Shown piece after piece: positions 7,065-13,676 of a DNA stretch of 17,111 nucleotides (its first letter is position 1; each line of letters opens with the position of its first letter). Source of the stretch: an uncultured Eubacterium sp. (GTDB taxonomy: Bacteria; Bacillota; Clostridia; Lachnospirales; Lachnospiraceae). The translations under genes were made by a program, and so were the position numbers. The notes under the pieces are model-generated. The model searched no databases. It saw nothing but the letters and a program-made list of their open reading frames with translations, and was not told the DNA's origin. The DNA lies in assembly GCA_900552795.1 (NCBI GenBank), contig USBB01000041.1:1-17111 (forward strand). The letters are read 5' to 3'.

Positions 7065-7901
7065 TTAAATGATTTTTATAAATTCAGGTTTTCTTTTATT
7101 AAAAATGGTATAGTACTTAAATCCGGCAGATTTAAGTAAATCAGGAAGTTTCTCAAAGCTATATGCAATATACTTTGGTTCATGGGCATCTGAACCTGTT
7201 GTTATAATCTCACCGTGAAGTTCGCTATATCTTTTGATAATTTCAAAACAAGGATTAGGAGATTGGAGACCATATTTTAATCCGGAAGTGTTAACTTCAA
7301 TCCCTTTTCCCTGTTCTATCAATTCTTTTAATATACAGTCTATTATATCGAAGTAATCGGTCCATTTATATTTGTAACCCTCATTATAATCATCCTGGTT
7401 TGTCGGAATGTATCTTATAATATAATCTAAATGACCATACACATCAAAGTTAGAGCATGAACGTATATTTTCAAGAACGTTTTCAAAATAAGAAAGAATA
7501 CGTGATTTGGTGGAATGGTTTTTCCAAAATTCGGTATAATAAGGGTCTTCTCCGTCAATAATATGTGAAGAACCGATTATAAAATCAAGAAAATTGTTGT
7601 CATCATAATTATCTGTTTCTTTTGAAAATTCTTTGCATAATCCCTGCTCAACGCCTATATTTATTAAAATGCGGCTGCTGTATTTTTGCTTGAGGTTATT
7701 AATATGGGAAATATAATTATTAAATGGAAGCTGGAACTCTTTTGTTCCGTTTTGCACAGGATAATTAAAATCATTGTGATCAGTAAAGCATATTGAAGAA
7801 AGGCCTATTTTTATGGCTTGTTCGATCATAGCCTCAGGTGAGGCATCAGAATCGCTTGAAAAATTGCAGTGTATATGAAAATCACAGTATTTATTGTTCA
7901 T
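7065..7901 (-). CDS. PHP-domain phosphoesterase, HisJ-type histidinol-phosphatase family
   Basis: Metal-dependent phosphoesterase of 278 residues with the PHP (polymerase and histidinol phosphatase) barrel. Putative metal ligands are in family order: His9 and His11 (DFHIHCNFSSDSD), Asp41-His42 (FTDHND), Glu85 (GVEQG), His113 (GSSHIIDG), His157 and Asp159 (YGHLDY), and Asp238-His240 (TGSDAHEP). This pattern and length fit HisJ-type histidinol-phosphate phosphatases, the last-but-one step type of histidine synthesis, but no his gene is nearby, so another phosphorylated substrate is possible. AAGGAGAT just upstream supports the start. It is divergent from gap and convergent with the cysteine desulfurase gene. 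Confidence 0.85.
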   Translation of the reverse strand: MNNKYCDFHIHCNFSSDSDASPEAMIEQAIKIGLSSICFTDHNDFNYPVQNGTKEFQLPFNNYISHINNLKQKYSSRILINIGVEQGLCKEFSKETDNYDDNNFLDFIIGSSHIIDGEDPYYTEFWKNHSTKSRILSYFENVLENIRSCSNFDVYGHLDYIIRYIPTNQDDYNEGYKYKWTDYFDIIDCILKELIEQGKGIEVNTSGLKYGLQSPNPCFEIIKRYSELHGEIITTGSDAHEPKYIAYSFEKLPDLLKSAGFKYYTIFNKRKPEFIKII

Positions 7902-8054
7902 TTTTATCTCCTTTTCTTAAGCAGCTTCATTGCTTGTTATATGTATTTTGTATGCAGCATGCAGGGTAAAACTGACTTTACTTGTGTATATTACCATATA
8001 ATACCTTAATATTAATAGAATTTTGTCGTATTTGTAAAAAAAGGTAATTAGCAC

Positions 8055-8083
8055 TTGAAATTTTGGATATTTTTATGTACAAT
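8055..8083 (+). promoter_or_regulatory. Probable promoter of gap
   Basis: TTGAAA (8055-8060), a 17-bp spacer and TACAAT (8078-8083) lie about 55 bases before the gap start. This would leave a leader of roughly 50 bases. The rest of the 237-bp gap between the PHP and gap genes shows no gene and no recognised riboswitch. Confidence 0.65.
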
Positions 8084-8138
8084 AACAATCGGTTGATTTT
8101 TTATTAACAAACTTAATTTCAATTAGGAGGAAATTTTT

Positions 8139-9167
8139 ATGTCAGTAAAAGTTGCAATTAATGGTTTTGGCCGTATCGGTAGACTTGCATTCAGACAGAT
8201 GTTTGGTGCTGAAGGATACGAAGTAGTAGCTATCAACGATTTAACAAGCCCAAAGATGTTAGCTCATCTTTTAAAGTATGATTCATCACAGGGAAGATAT
8301 GTTGATTTCGGTAAGGAAGATTCAGTAGTAGCTGATGATGAAAAGGGTACTATTACAGTTGACGGAAAGACTATCAGAATTTATAAAGAGCCGGATGCTA
8401 ACAACTGCCCATGGGGTGAAATTGGTGTAGACGTAGTTCTTGAATGTTCAGGTTTCTATACATCTAAGGAAAAAGCTCAGGCTCATATCAATGCAGGCGC
8501 TAAGAAGGTTGTTATTTCAGCTCCAGCCGGCAATGATCTTAAGACAATTGTTTACAATGTAAACCATGAGACACTTACAGCTGATGATCAGATTATTTCA
8601 GCTGCTTCATGTACAACAAACTGCCTTGCACCTATGGCAAAGGCTCTTAATGATTTTGCACCAATCGAATCAGGTATTATGTGTACAATTCATGCTTACA
8701 CAGGTGACCAGATGATTCTTGATGGTCCTCAGAGAAAGGGTGACCTTAGAAGATCAAGAGCAGGTGCTTGCAATATCGTTCCTAACTCAACAGGTGCTGC
8801 TAAGGCTATCGGTCTTGTTATCCCAGAGTTAAACGGAAAACTTATCGGTGCTGCACAGAGAGTTCCTACACCTACAGGTTCTACAACACTTCTTTTCGCT
8901 GTAGTTAACAAGGAAGTTACAGTTGATGAAGTTAATGCAGCTATGAAGGCAGCAGCTACAGAAAGCTTTGGTTACAACACAGAAGAAATCGTTTCAAGTG
9001 ATATTGTTGGTATGAGATATGGTTCACTTTTCGATGCAACACAGACAATGTGCTCTAAGTTGCCTGATGGTAAGACACAGGTTGAGGTTGTTTCTTGGTA
9101 TGATAACGAAAATTCATACACAAGCCAGATGGTTAGAACAATTAAGTATTTCGCAGAATTAAACTAA
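8139..9167 (+). CDS. gap: Glyceraldehyde-3-phosphate dehydrogenase, type I
   Basis: NAD-dependent glycolytic enzyme of 342 residues converting glyceraldehyde 3-phosphate to 1,3-bisphosphoglycerate. NAD-binding GFGRIGR is at 9-15 with Asp34 (AIND) suited to NAD rather than NADP. The catalytic Cys158 is in SAASCTTNCLAP and His185 in HAYTGDQ, followed by the phosphate-binding RRSRAGACNIVPNSTGAAKA segment (shown here as its core). Full family length, with a consensus AGGAGG (8125-8130) 8 bases before ATG. Codon choice looks strongly biased, as expected for a very highly expressed gene. It has its own promoter and leads the lower-glycolysis group; a related hairpin begins 8 bases after the stop. 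Confidence 0.98.
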   Translation: MSVKVAINGFGRIGRLAFRQMFGAEGYEVVAINDLTSPKMLAHLLKYDSSQGRYVDFGKEDSVVADDEKGTITVDGKTIRIYKEPDANNCPWGEIGVDVVLECSGFYTSKEKAQAHINAGAKKVVISAPAGNDLKTIVYNVNHETLTADDQIISAASCTTNCLAPMAKALNDFAPIESGIMCTIHAYTGDQMILDGPQRKGDLRRSRAGACNIVPNSTGAAKAIGLVIPELNGKLIGAAQRVPTPTGSTTLLFAVVNKEVTVDEVNAAMKAAATESFGYNTEEIVSSDIVGMRYGSLFDATQTMCSKLPDGKTQVEVVSWYDNENSYTSQMVRTIKYFAELN

Positions 9168-9174
9168 TATGATT

Positions 9175-9211
9175 ACAGGATTGTAAGAGTGCAAAGCACG
9201 AAACAATCTGT
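9175..9211 (+). other. Nested hairpin immediately 3' of gap
   Basis: ACAG plus ATTGT (9175-9184, one bulged G) pairs with ACAATCTGT (9203-9211), and inside it GTGC (9189-9192) pairs with GCAC (9196-9199) around AAA. No T-run follows, so read-through into pgk is likely; it may mark an mRNA 3' end or processing site. It resembles the reverse complement of 7004-7039. Confidence 0.55.
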
Positions 9212-9278
9212 GTAAAATATATGAATAACATGCACAGATGATAAATCTTAGCATGATATATAAGCGAATAAGAAAAAC

Positions 9279-9316
9279 GCCAGAGAAATTAGCATTAAAA
9301 GGTTAGTTCCTCTGGT
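9279..9316 (+). promoter_or_regulatory. Hairpin in the pgk leader, possible attenuator
   Basis: GCCAGAG, one mismatch, then AATTAGC (9279-9293) pairs with GTTAGTT, C, CTCTGGT (9302-9316), with a loop of 8 bases. It is followed by ATTTTC and lies only 15 bases before the pgk ribosome site GGAGG (9332-9336). It could be a weak terminator or attenuator, or a stabilising 5' end after cleavage of a gap-pgk transcript. Confidence 0.45.
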
Positions 9317-9344
9317 ATTTTCAAATAATATGGAGGAAAAATAT

Positions 9345-10538
9345 ATGCTTAATAAAAAGTCTGTTGATGATATCAACGTAAAAGGACAGAGAGTACTTTG
9401 CAGATGTGACTTTAATGTTCCGTTGGATGGAGATAAAATTACTGACGAGACACGTCTCGTTGCAGCATTGCCTACAATTAAGAAGCTTATAGGAGATGGT
9501 GGAAAGGTTATTCTTTGCTCACACCTCGGTAAACCAAAGGGACCTGATGCAAAGTTATCTTTAGCACCTGTTGCCAAGAGATTATCTGAGCTTTTAGGTC
9601 AGGAAGTTAAGTTCGCAGCAGATGATACTGTTGTAGGCGAAAATGCTAAGGCAGCAGTTGAGGCTATGAATGACGGAGAGGTTGTATTGCTTGAAAATAC
9701 ACGTTTCCGTGCTGAGGAGACAAAGAATGGTGAGGCGTTTTCAAAGGATTTAGCTTCAATTTGTGATGTTTTCGTAAATGATGCTTTTGGTACAGCTCAC
9801 AGAGCACATTGCTCAAATGTTGGTGTTACACAGTATGTTGATACAGCAGTAGTCGGATATCTTATGCAGAAGGAAATTGATTTCCTCGGAAATGCAGTTA
9901 ACAATCCTGTAAGACCTTTCGTAGCCATTCTTGGTGGTTCAAAGGTTTCTTCAAAGATTTCTGTTATAAATAATCTTCTTGATAAGGTTGACACACTTAT
10001 AATAGGCGGCGGTATGTCTTACACATTCCAGAAAGCATGCGGCGGTAATGTAGGAAAGTCACTTGTTGAAGATGATTATCTTGATTACGCAAAAGAAATG
10101 ATGGCTAAGGCAGAAGAAAAGGGCGTTAAGATGTTAATTCCTGTTGATACAGTAGTTACAAAGGATTTCAGCAATGATGCTCTTTCACGTATTGTCAATG
10201 CAGGTTGTCAGGAAGATGACGATATGGGTATGGATATCGGACCTGAAACATGCAAATTATATCAGGAAGCATTAAAGGATGCTAAAACAGTAGTTTGGAA
10301 CGGACCAATGGGCGTTTTTGAATTTGATAATTTTGCAGCAGGTACTATAGCAGTAGCAGAGGAACTTGCTAAGCTTGATGGTGCTACAACTATTATAGGC
10401 GGCGGTGATTCAGCAGCTGCTGTTAATAACTTAGGCTTCGGCGATAAAATGACACATATTTCTACAGGCGGCGGTGCATCATTGGAATTTCTTGAGGGAA
10501 AAGAACTTCCTGGTGTTGTTGCAGCTAACGATAGGTAA
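9345..10538 (+). CDS. pgk: Phosphoglycerate kinase
   Basis: Glycolytic kinase of 397 residues moving phosphate from 1,3-bisphosphoglycerate to ADP. The N-terminal substrate lobe shows RCDFNVP (Arg20, Asp22, Asn24), HLGKPKG (60-66) and ENTRFR (117-122). The C-terminal nucleotide lobe ends with GGGDSAAAV and GGGASLEFLEGKELPGV. Length is normal. ATG 9345 is used because GGAGG (9332-9336) precedes it by 8 bases; the ATG at 9330 overlaps this ribosome site and would add five residues. It follows gap by 177 bp that contain two hairpins but no convincing promoter, so co-transcription with gap is likely. A strong terminator follows. Confidence 0.98.
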   Translation: MLNKKSVDDINVKGQRVLCRCDFNVPLDGDKITDETRLVAALPTIKKLIGDGGKVILCSHLGKPKGPDAKLSLAPVAKRLSELLGQEVKFAADDTVVGENAKAAVEAMNDGEVVLLENTRFRAEETKNGEAFSKDLASICDVFVNDAFGTAHRAHCSNVGVTQYVDTAVVGYLMQKEIDFLGNAVNNPVRPFVAILGGSKVSSKISVINNLLDKVDTLIIGGGMSYTFQKACGGNVGKSLVEDDYLDYAKEMMAKAEEKGVKMLIPVDTVVTKDFSNDALSRIVNAGCQEDDDMGMDIGPETCKLYQEALKDAKTVVWNGPMGVFEFDNFAAGTIAVAEELAKLDGATTIIGGGDSAAAVNNLGFGDKMTHISTGGGASLEFLEGKELPGVVAANDR

Positions 10539-10570
10539 TTAATCATAACTGACATAATGATAATATAAAA

Positions 10571-10617
10571 AATCCTGGGATTGCATAAAAAATTGTTGTA
10601 ATTCCGGGATTTTTTTT
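10571..10617 (+). terminator. Intrinsic terminator after pgk
   Basis: ATCCTGGGATT pairs with AATTCCGGGAT over 11 positions (two G-T pairs), with an A/T-rich loop, directly followed by a run of T to 10617. It should end the gap-pgk transcript. Confidence 0.9.
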
Positions 10618-10625
10618 GCGAAAAG

Positions 10626-10654
10626 TAGTGTTTTTTCTGAAAATGTGTTATAAT
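10626..10654 (+). promoter_or_regulatory. Probable extended -10 promoter of tpiA
   Basis: A perfect TATAAT (10649-10654) is preceded by TGT (10646-10648), an extended -10 element. The -35 position (TAGTGT, 10626-10631) is poor. It lies between the pgk terminator and tpiA. Confidence 0.6.
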
Positions 10655-10721
10655 TCATTTAAAATAATCGTGACGTAAAAAAATTTACGAATATATTTTC
10701 TTGCTGGGGAGGACAATTTTT

Positions 10722-11471
10722 ATGCGTAGAAAAATGGTGGCAGGTAACTGGAAGATGAATATGACACCAAGTGAGGCAGTTAAATTCGCGAGTAAGTTAA
10801 AACCATTGGTTGATAACAGTGACGTTGATGTAGTGTTTTGTGTGCCTGCAATAGATATAGTTCCTGTAGTGGAAGCGCTTAAAGGGAGCAATATAGGTGT
10901 TGGTTCAGAGAATATGTTTTATGAGGAAAACGGTGCTTACACAGGAGAGTTATCGCCTAAGATGCTTGTTGATGCAGGAGTTACAAATGTAATAGTAGGA
11001 CATTCTGAGAGAAGACAGTATTTTAATGAAGATGATGACATGATAAATAAGAAAGTGCGCAAAGCGCTTGAACATAACATTACTCCTATTATATGCTGCG
11101 GTGAAAGTCTTGAGCAAAGAGAAGCCGGCATGGAACTGGAATTTGTTAAAAAGCAGATAGTAAATGCATTTAAACATGTGTCTCCTGAACAGGCTATAAA
11201 GTGCGTTATAGCGTATGAACCGATTTGGGCCATAGGAACTGGGCGTGTGGCTACGTCCGAACAGGCGCAGGAAGTATGCCATTTGATACGAAGTATAATA
11301 AATGATTTGTATGGTGTGATTGTAGCCGAGAGAATAAGAATTCTTTATGGCGGAAGTGTTAATGAGCAGAATGCATTAGAGATATTTTCTCAGCCGGATA
11401 TTGATGGCGGTTTGGTTGGCGGTGCAAGTCTTAAACTTGAATTTGCCAATATAGTTAATTACAATAAATAA
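10722..11471 (+). CDS. tpiA: Triosephosphate isomerase
   Basis: TIM-barrel enzyme of 249 residues interconverting dihydroxyacetone phosphate and glyceraldehyde 3-phosphate. Active-site residues are present: Asn9 and Lys11 in AGNWKMN, His94 in VIVGHSERR, and the general base Glu166 in AYEPIWAIGTG, followed by flexible loop 6 (about 168-178) and the phosphate-binding YGGSV (209-213) and GGLVGGASL stretches. ATG 10722 has GGGGAGG at 10706-10712; a TTG at 10701 would precede the ribosome site and is rejected. It is insulated by terminators on both sides and appears to be a single-gene unit within the glycolytic cluster. Confidence 0.98.
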   Translation: MRRKMVAGNWKMNMTPSEAVKFASKLKPLVDNSDVDVVFCVPAIDIVPVVEALKGSNIGVGSENMFYEENGAYTGELSPKMLVDAGVTNVIVGHSERRQYFNEDDDMINKKVRKALEHNITPIICCGESLEQREAGMELEFVKKQIVNAFKHVSPEQAIKCVIAYEPIWAIGTGRVATSEQAQEVCHLIRSIINDLYGVIVAERIRILYGGSVNEQNALEIFSQPDIDGGLVGGASLKLEFANIVNYNK

Positions 11472-11496
11472 TTATAATACATAAATTTAATTATAT

Positions 11497-11543
11497 GCAG
11501 ATATACAGAGTACTGTTTTCCGGTTTTTGTATATCTGCTTTTT
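11497..11543 (+). terminator. Intrinsic terminator after tpiA
   Basis: GCAGATATAC (11497-11506) pairs perfectly with GTATATCTGC (11529-11538), followed by TTTTTG. The loop is 22 bases. Confidence 0.85.
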
Positions 11544-11550
11544 GTTATTA

Positions 11551-11579
11551 TTTACATTTTTATGTTCTTGTGGTATCAT
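11551..11579 (+). promoter_or_regulatory. Probable promoter of gpmI
   Basis: TTTACA (11551-11556), a 17-bp spacer and TATCAT (11574-11579) with TGG directly before it (extended -10). It is located between the tpiA terminator and gpmI. Confidence 0.65.
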
Positions 11580-11631
11580 TTCTTAGGTATTTTGATAACA
11601 CATTTTATATATGATTTTAAGGAGAAATGCG

Positions 11632-13173
11632 ATGAGAAAGAAACCTGTAGTTTTAATGATACTTGACGGCTATGGCTTAAATGATAATACAAAAGGAAAT
11701 GGCGTTTTGGAAGCCAAGACACCTATAATGGATAAACTGATGACAGAATGTCCTTATGTAAAAGGCTACGCCAGCGGATTGTCAGTAGGTCTTCCTGACG
11801 GACAGATGGGCAATTCTGAGGTTGGACATCTTAATATGGGTGCTGGAAGAATTGTATATCAGGAGCTGACAAGAATTACTAAGGCTATTGAAGATGGAGA
11901 TTTCTTTGAAAATAAAGAATTTTTGGCAGCCGTTGAAAATTGTAAGAAAAATAATTCAGACTTACATTTATTTGGGCTTTTATCAGATGGTGGTGTACAC
12001 AGTCATATAACACATTTATATGCTTTGCTTGAAATGGCTAAGAGAAACGGACTTGAAAATGTGTATGTACATTGTTTTATGGATGGACGAGATACGGCTA
12101 CTGACGGTGGAAAGGGTTATATAAATGACCTTTATGCTAAAATGGAAGAGATTGGTGTAGGTAAGATTGCATCAATTATGGGACGTTACTATGTTATGGA
12201 CAGAGATAACAGATGGGACAGAGTTGAAGCTGCATATAAGGCAATGACTGATGGCGAGGGCAACGAGGCAGCATGTGCAAAATGTGCGATAAATGCTTCT
12301 TATGAGGATGGAAAGACAGATGAATTTGTTGTTCCTACAGTTATAAAGGAGGACGGAAAGCCTCTTGCTACTATTAAAGATGGTGATTCTGTTATCTGCT
12401 TTAATTTCAGACCTGACAGAGCAAGAGAGATTACAAGATGTTTTTGTGATGATGAGTTTACAGGCTTTGAAAGAGGTGCAAGAAAAAAGGTTCATTATGT
12501 ATGCTTTACAGATTATGATGTGACTATCGGAAATAAGTACGTTGCGTTTAAGAAAGAGCAGATTACTAATACATTTGGTGAATTCCTTGCAAACAACAAT
12601 ATGACACAGGCAAGAATTGCTGAGACAGAAAAGTATGCGCACGTTACATTCTTCTTTAACGGCGGAGTTGAGGAACCTAATAAAGGTGAGGACAGAATAC
12701 TTGTAAAATCACCTAAGGTTGCGACTTATGATTTACAGCCTGAAATGAGTGCTCCTGAGGTTTGCGATAAGCTTACTGACGCTATACGTTCAGATAAGTA
12801 TGATGTTATTATAATTAATTTTGCAAACCCTGATATGGTAGGTCATACAGGTGTTGAGGAAGCAGTTGTAAAGGCTGTCGAGACAGTTGATGAATGTGTT
12901 GGAAAAGCAGTGGAGGCTGTAAAGGAAGTTGACGGAGTTATGTTTATATGTGCAGATCACGGTAATGCAGAACAGCTTGTAGATTATACAACAGGCGAGG
13001 CATTTACAGCACATACAACAAATCCTGTTCCGTTTATCCTTGTAAATTATGATGAGAACTATACATTAAAGGATGGCGGTCGTCTCTGTGACATAGTTCC
13101 TACTCTTATAGAGATTATGGGAATGGAAAAACCGGCTGAGATGACAGGTGAGTCTCTTTTAATAAAGAAATAA
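11632..13173 (+). CDS. gpmI: 2,3-bisphosphoglycerate-independent phosphoglycerate mutase
   Basis: Mn-dependent mutase of 513 residues interconverting 3- and 2-phosphoglycerate, of the alkaline-phosphatase superfamily and unrelated to the cofactor-dependent enzyme. Visible are the metal-binding Asp12 in LDGYG, nucleophile Ser62 in GQMGNSEVGH, GGVHSHITHL, the substrate-binding MDGRDT and NFRPDRARE motifs, and the C-terminal metal ligands in NPDMVGHTG, CADHGNAE and TAHTTNPVP. Length is normal. ATG 11632 has AAGGAG at 11619-11624; ATG 11611 lacks one. Mn dependence makes this class pH sensitive in sporulating Firmicutes, but nothing here shows that. No hairpin separates it from the secG promoter. 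Confidence 0.98.
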   Translation: MRKKPVVLMILDGYGLNDNTKGNGVLEAKTPIMDKLMTECPYVKGYASGLSVGLPDGQMGNSEVGHLNMGAGRIVYQELTRITKAIEDGDFFENKEFLAAVENCKKNNSDLHLFGLLSDGGVHSHITHLYALLEMAKRNGLENVYVHCFMDGRDTATDGGKGYINDLYAKMEEIGVGKIASIMGRYYVMDRDNRWDRVEAAYKAMTDGEGNEAACAKCAINASYEDGKTDEFVVPTVIKEDGKPLATIKDGDSVICFNFRPDRAREITRCFCDDEFTGFERGARKKVHYVCFTDYDVTIGNKYVAFKKEQITNTFGEFLANNNMTQARIAETEKYAHVTFFFNGGVEEPNKGEDRILVKSPKVATYDLQPEMSAPEVCDKLTDAIRSDKYDVIIINFANPDMVGHTGVEEAVVKAVETVDECVGKAVEAVKEVDGVMFICADHGNAEQLVDYTTGEAFTAHTTNPVPFILVNYDENYTLKDGGRLCDIVPTLIEIMGMEKPAEMTGESLLIKK

Positions 13174-13180
13174 ATAATTG

Positions 13181-13209
13181 TTGATATTTAATAGTGCTTA
13201 TGTTAAAAT
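13181..13209 (+). promoter_or_regulatory. Probable promoter of secG
   Basis: TTGATA (13181-13186), a 17-bp spacer and TAAAAT (13204-13209) preceded by TGT, an extended -10. It lies 8 bases after the gpmI stop. Confidence 0.65.
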
Positions 13210-13251
13210 TTATTTATTGTGTGAGTTTTCACCAAGTAGGAGGTGCGATAG

Positions 13252-13494
13252 ATGTTAGATATAATTAGAATTGTTTTGATGTGCATTTTTATATTAGTAT
13301 GTATTTGTATTACAGTTATTGTTTTGATGCAGGAAAGCAAGCAGGCGGGACTTTCAGGTACAATAAGTGGTGCAGCTGATACTTATTGGGGTAAGAACAA
13401 AGGACGTTCAATGGAAGGTAAGCTTGTTATGATTACAAGAATTCTTGCTATTGCTTTTGTTGTTATCGCAGCTATATTGAATATGAATTTCTAA
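13252..13494 (+). CDS. secG: SecG preprotein translocase subunit
   Basis: Small integral membrane subunit of the SecYEG channel, 80 residues. Two membrane helices at about 4-25 and 58-77 flank the conserved cytoplasmic loop with VLMQESKQAGLSG and the SGAADTYWGKNKGRS signature. A consensus AGGAGGT (13238-13244) lies 7 bases before ATG. secG next to rnr and smpB is a common arrangement in Firmicutes. It has its own promoter and is followed by a terminator, so rnr need not be co-transcribed. Confidence 0.96.
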   Translation: MLDIIRIVLMCIFILVCICITVIVLMQESKQAGLSGTISGAADTYWGKNKGRSMEGKLVMITRILAIAFVVIAAILNMNF

Positions 13495-13498
13495 TAGG

Positions 13499-13539
13499 AA
13501 AACGCCTTCAAGTTTGTGCTTGTGGGCGTTTCTTTAATT
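13499..13539 (+). terminator. Intrinsic terminator after secG
   Basis: AAACGCC (13500-13506) pairs with GGCGTTT (13525-13531), with CAAG/CTTG pairing inside, followed by a T-rich CTTTAATTT. Confidence 0.75.
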
Positions 13540-13550
13540 TATTTGTATAG

Positions 13551-13577
13551 TGTCAAAATTTGAAATATGGTTATAAT
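13551..13577 (+). promoter_or_regulatory. Possible promoter of rnr
   Basis: A perfect TATAAT at 13572-13577 lies between the secG terminator and rnr. The only -35 candidate, TGTCAA (13551-13556), has a short 15-bp spacer, so the call is weak. Confidence 0.35.
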
Positions 13578-13629
13578 TGTAAAAGTACAGTGGTTTAATT
13601 TGAATTTTTAAGAGAATGAGGTCTAGTGT

Positions 13630-13658
13630 GAAAAATCATGCTGATATGATGATTTTTC
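13630..13658 (+). promoter_or_regulatory. Perfect hairpin in the rnr leader
   Basis: GAAAAATCAT (13630-13639) pairs perfectly with ATGATTTTTC (13649-13658) around a 9-base loop. It ends 8 bases before the rnr ribosome site (GGGGA, 13667-13671). It could stabilise the message or modulate translation; it is not a terminator, because GCGG rather than T follows. Confidence 0.5.
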
Positions 13659-13676
13659 TGCGGAATGGGGATTTTT

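Noticed and set aside
7902..8138. Riboswitch or T-box ahead of gap
   Set aside because: No T-box core sequence, antiterminator pair or known aptamer motif was recognised; a plain promoter and a short leader suffice.
12172..12642. 156-residue open frame on the - strand inside gpmI
   Set aside because: Antisense shadow rich in Cys and Ser with no ribosome site; the mutase on the + strand is unambiguous.
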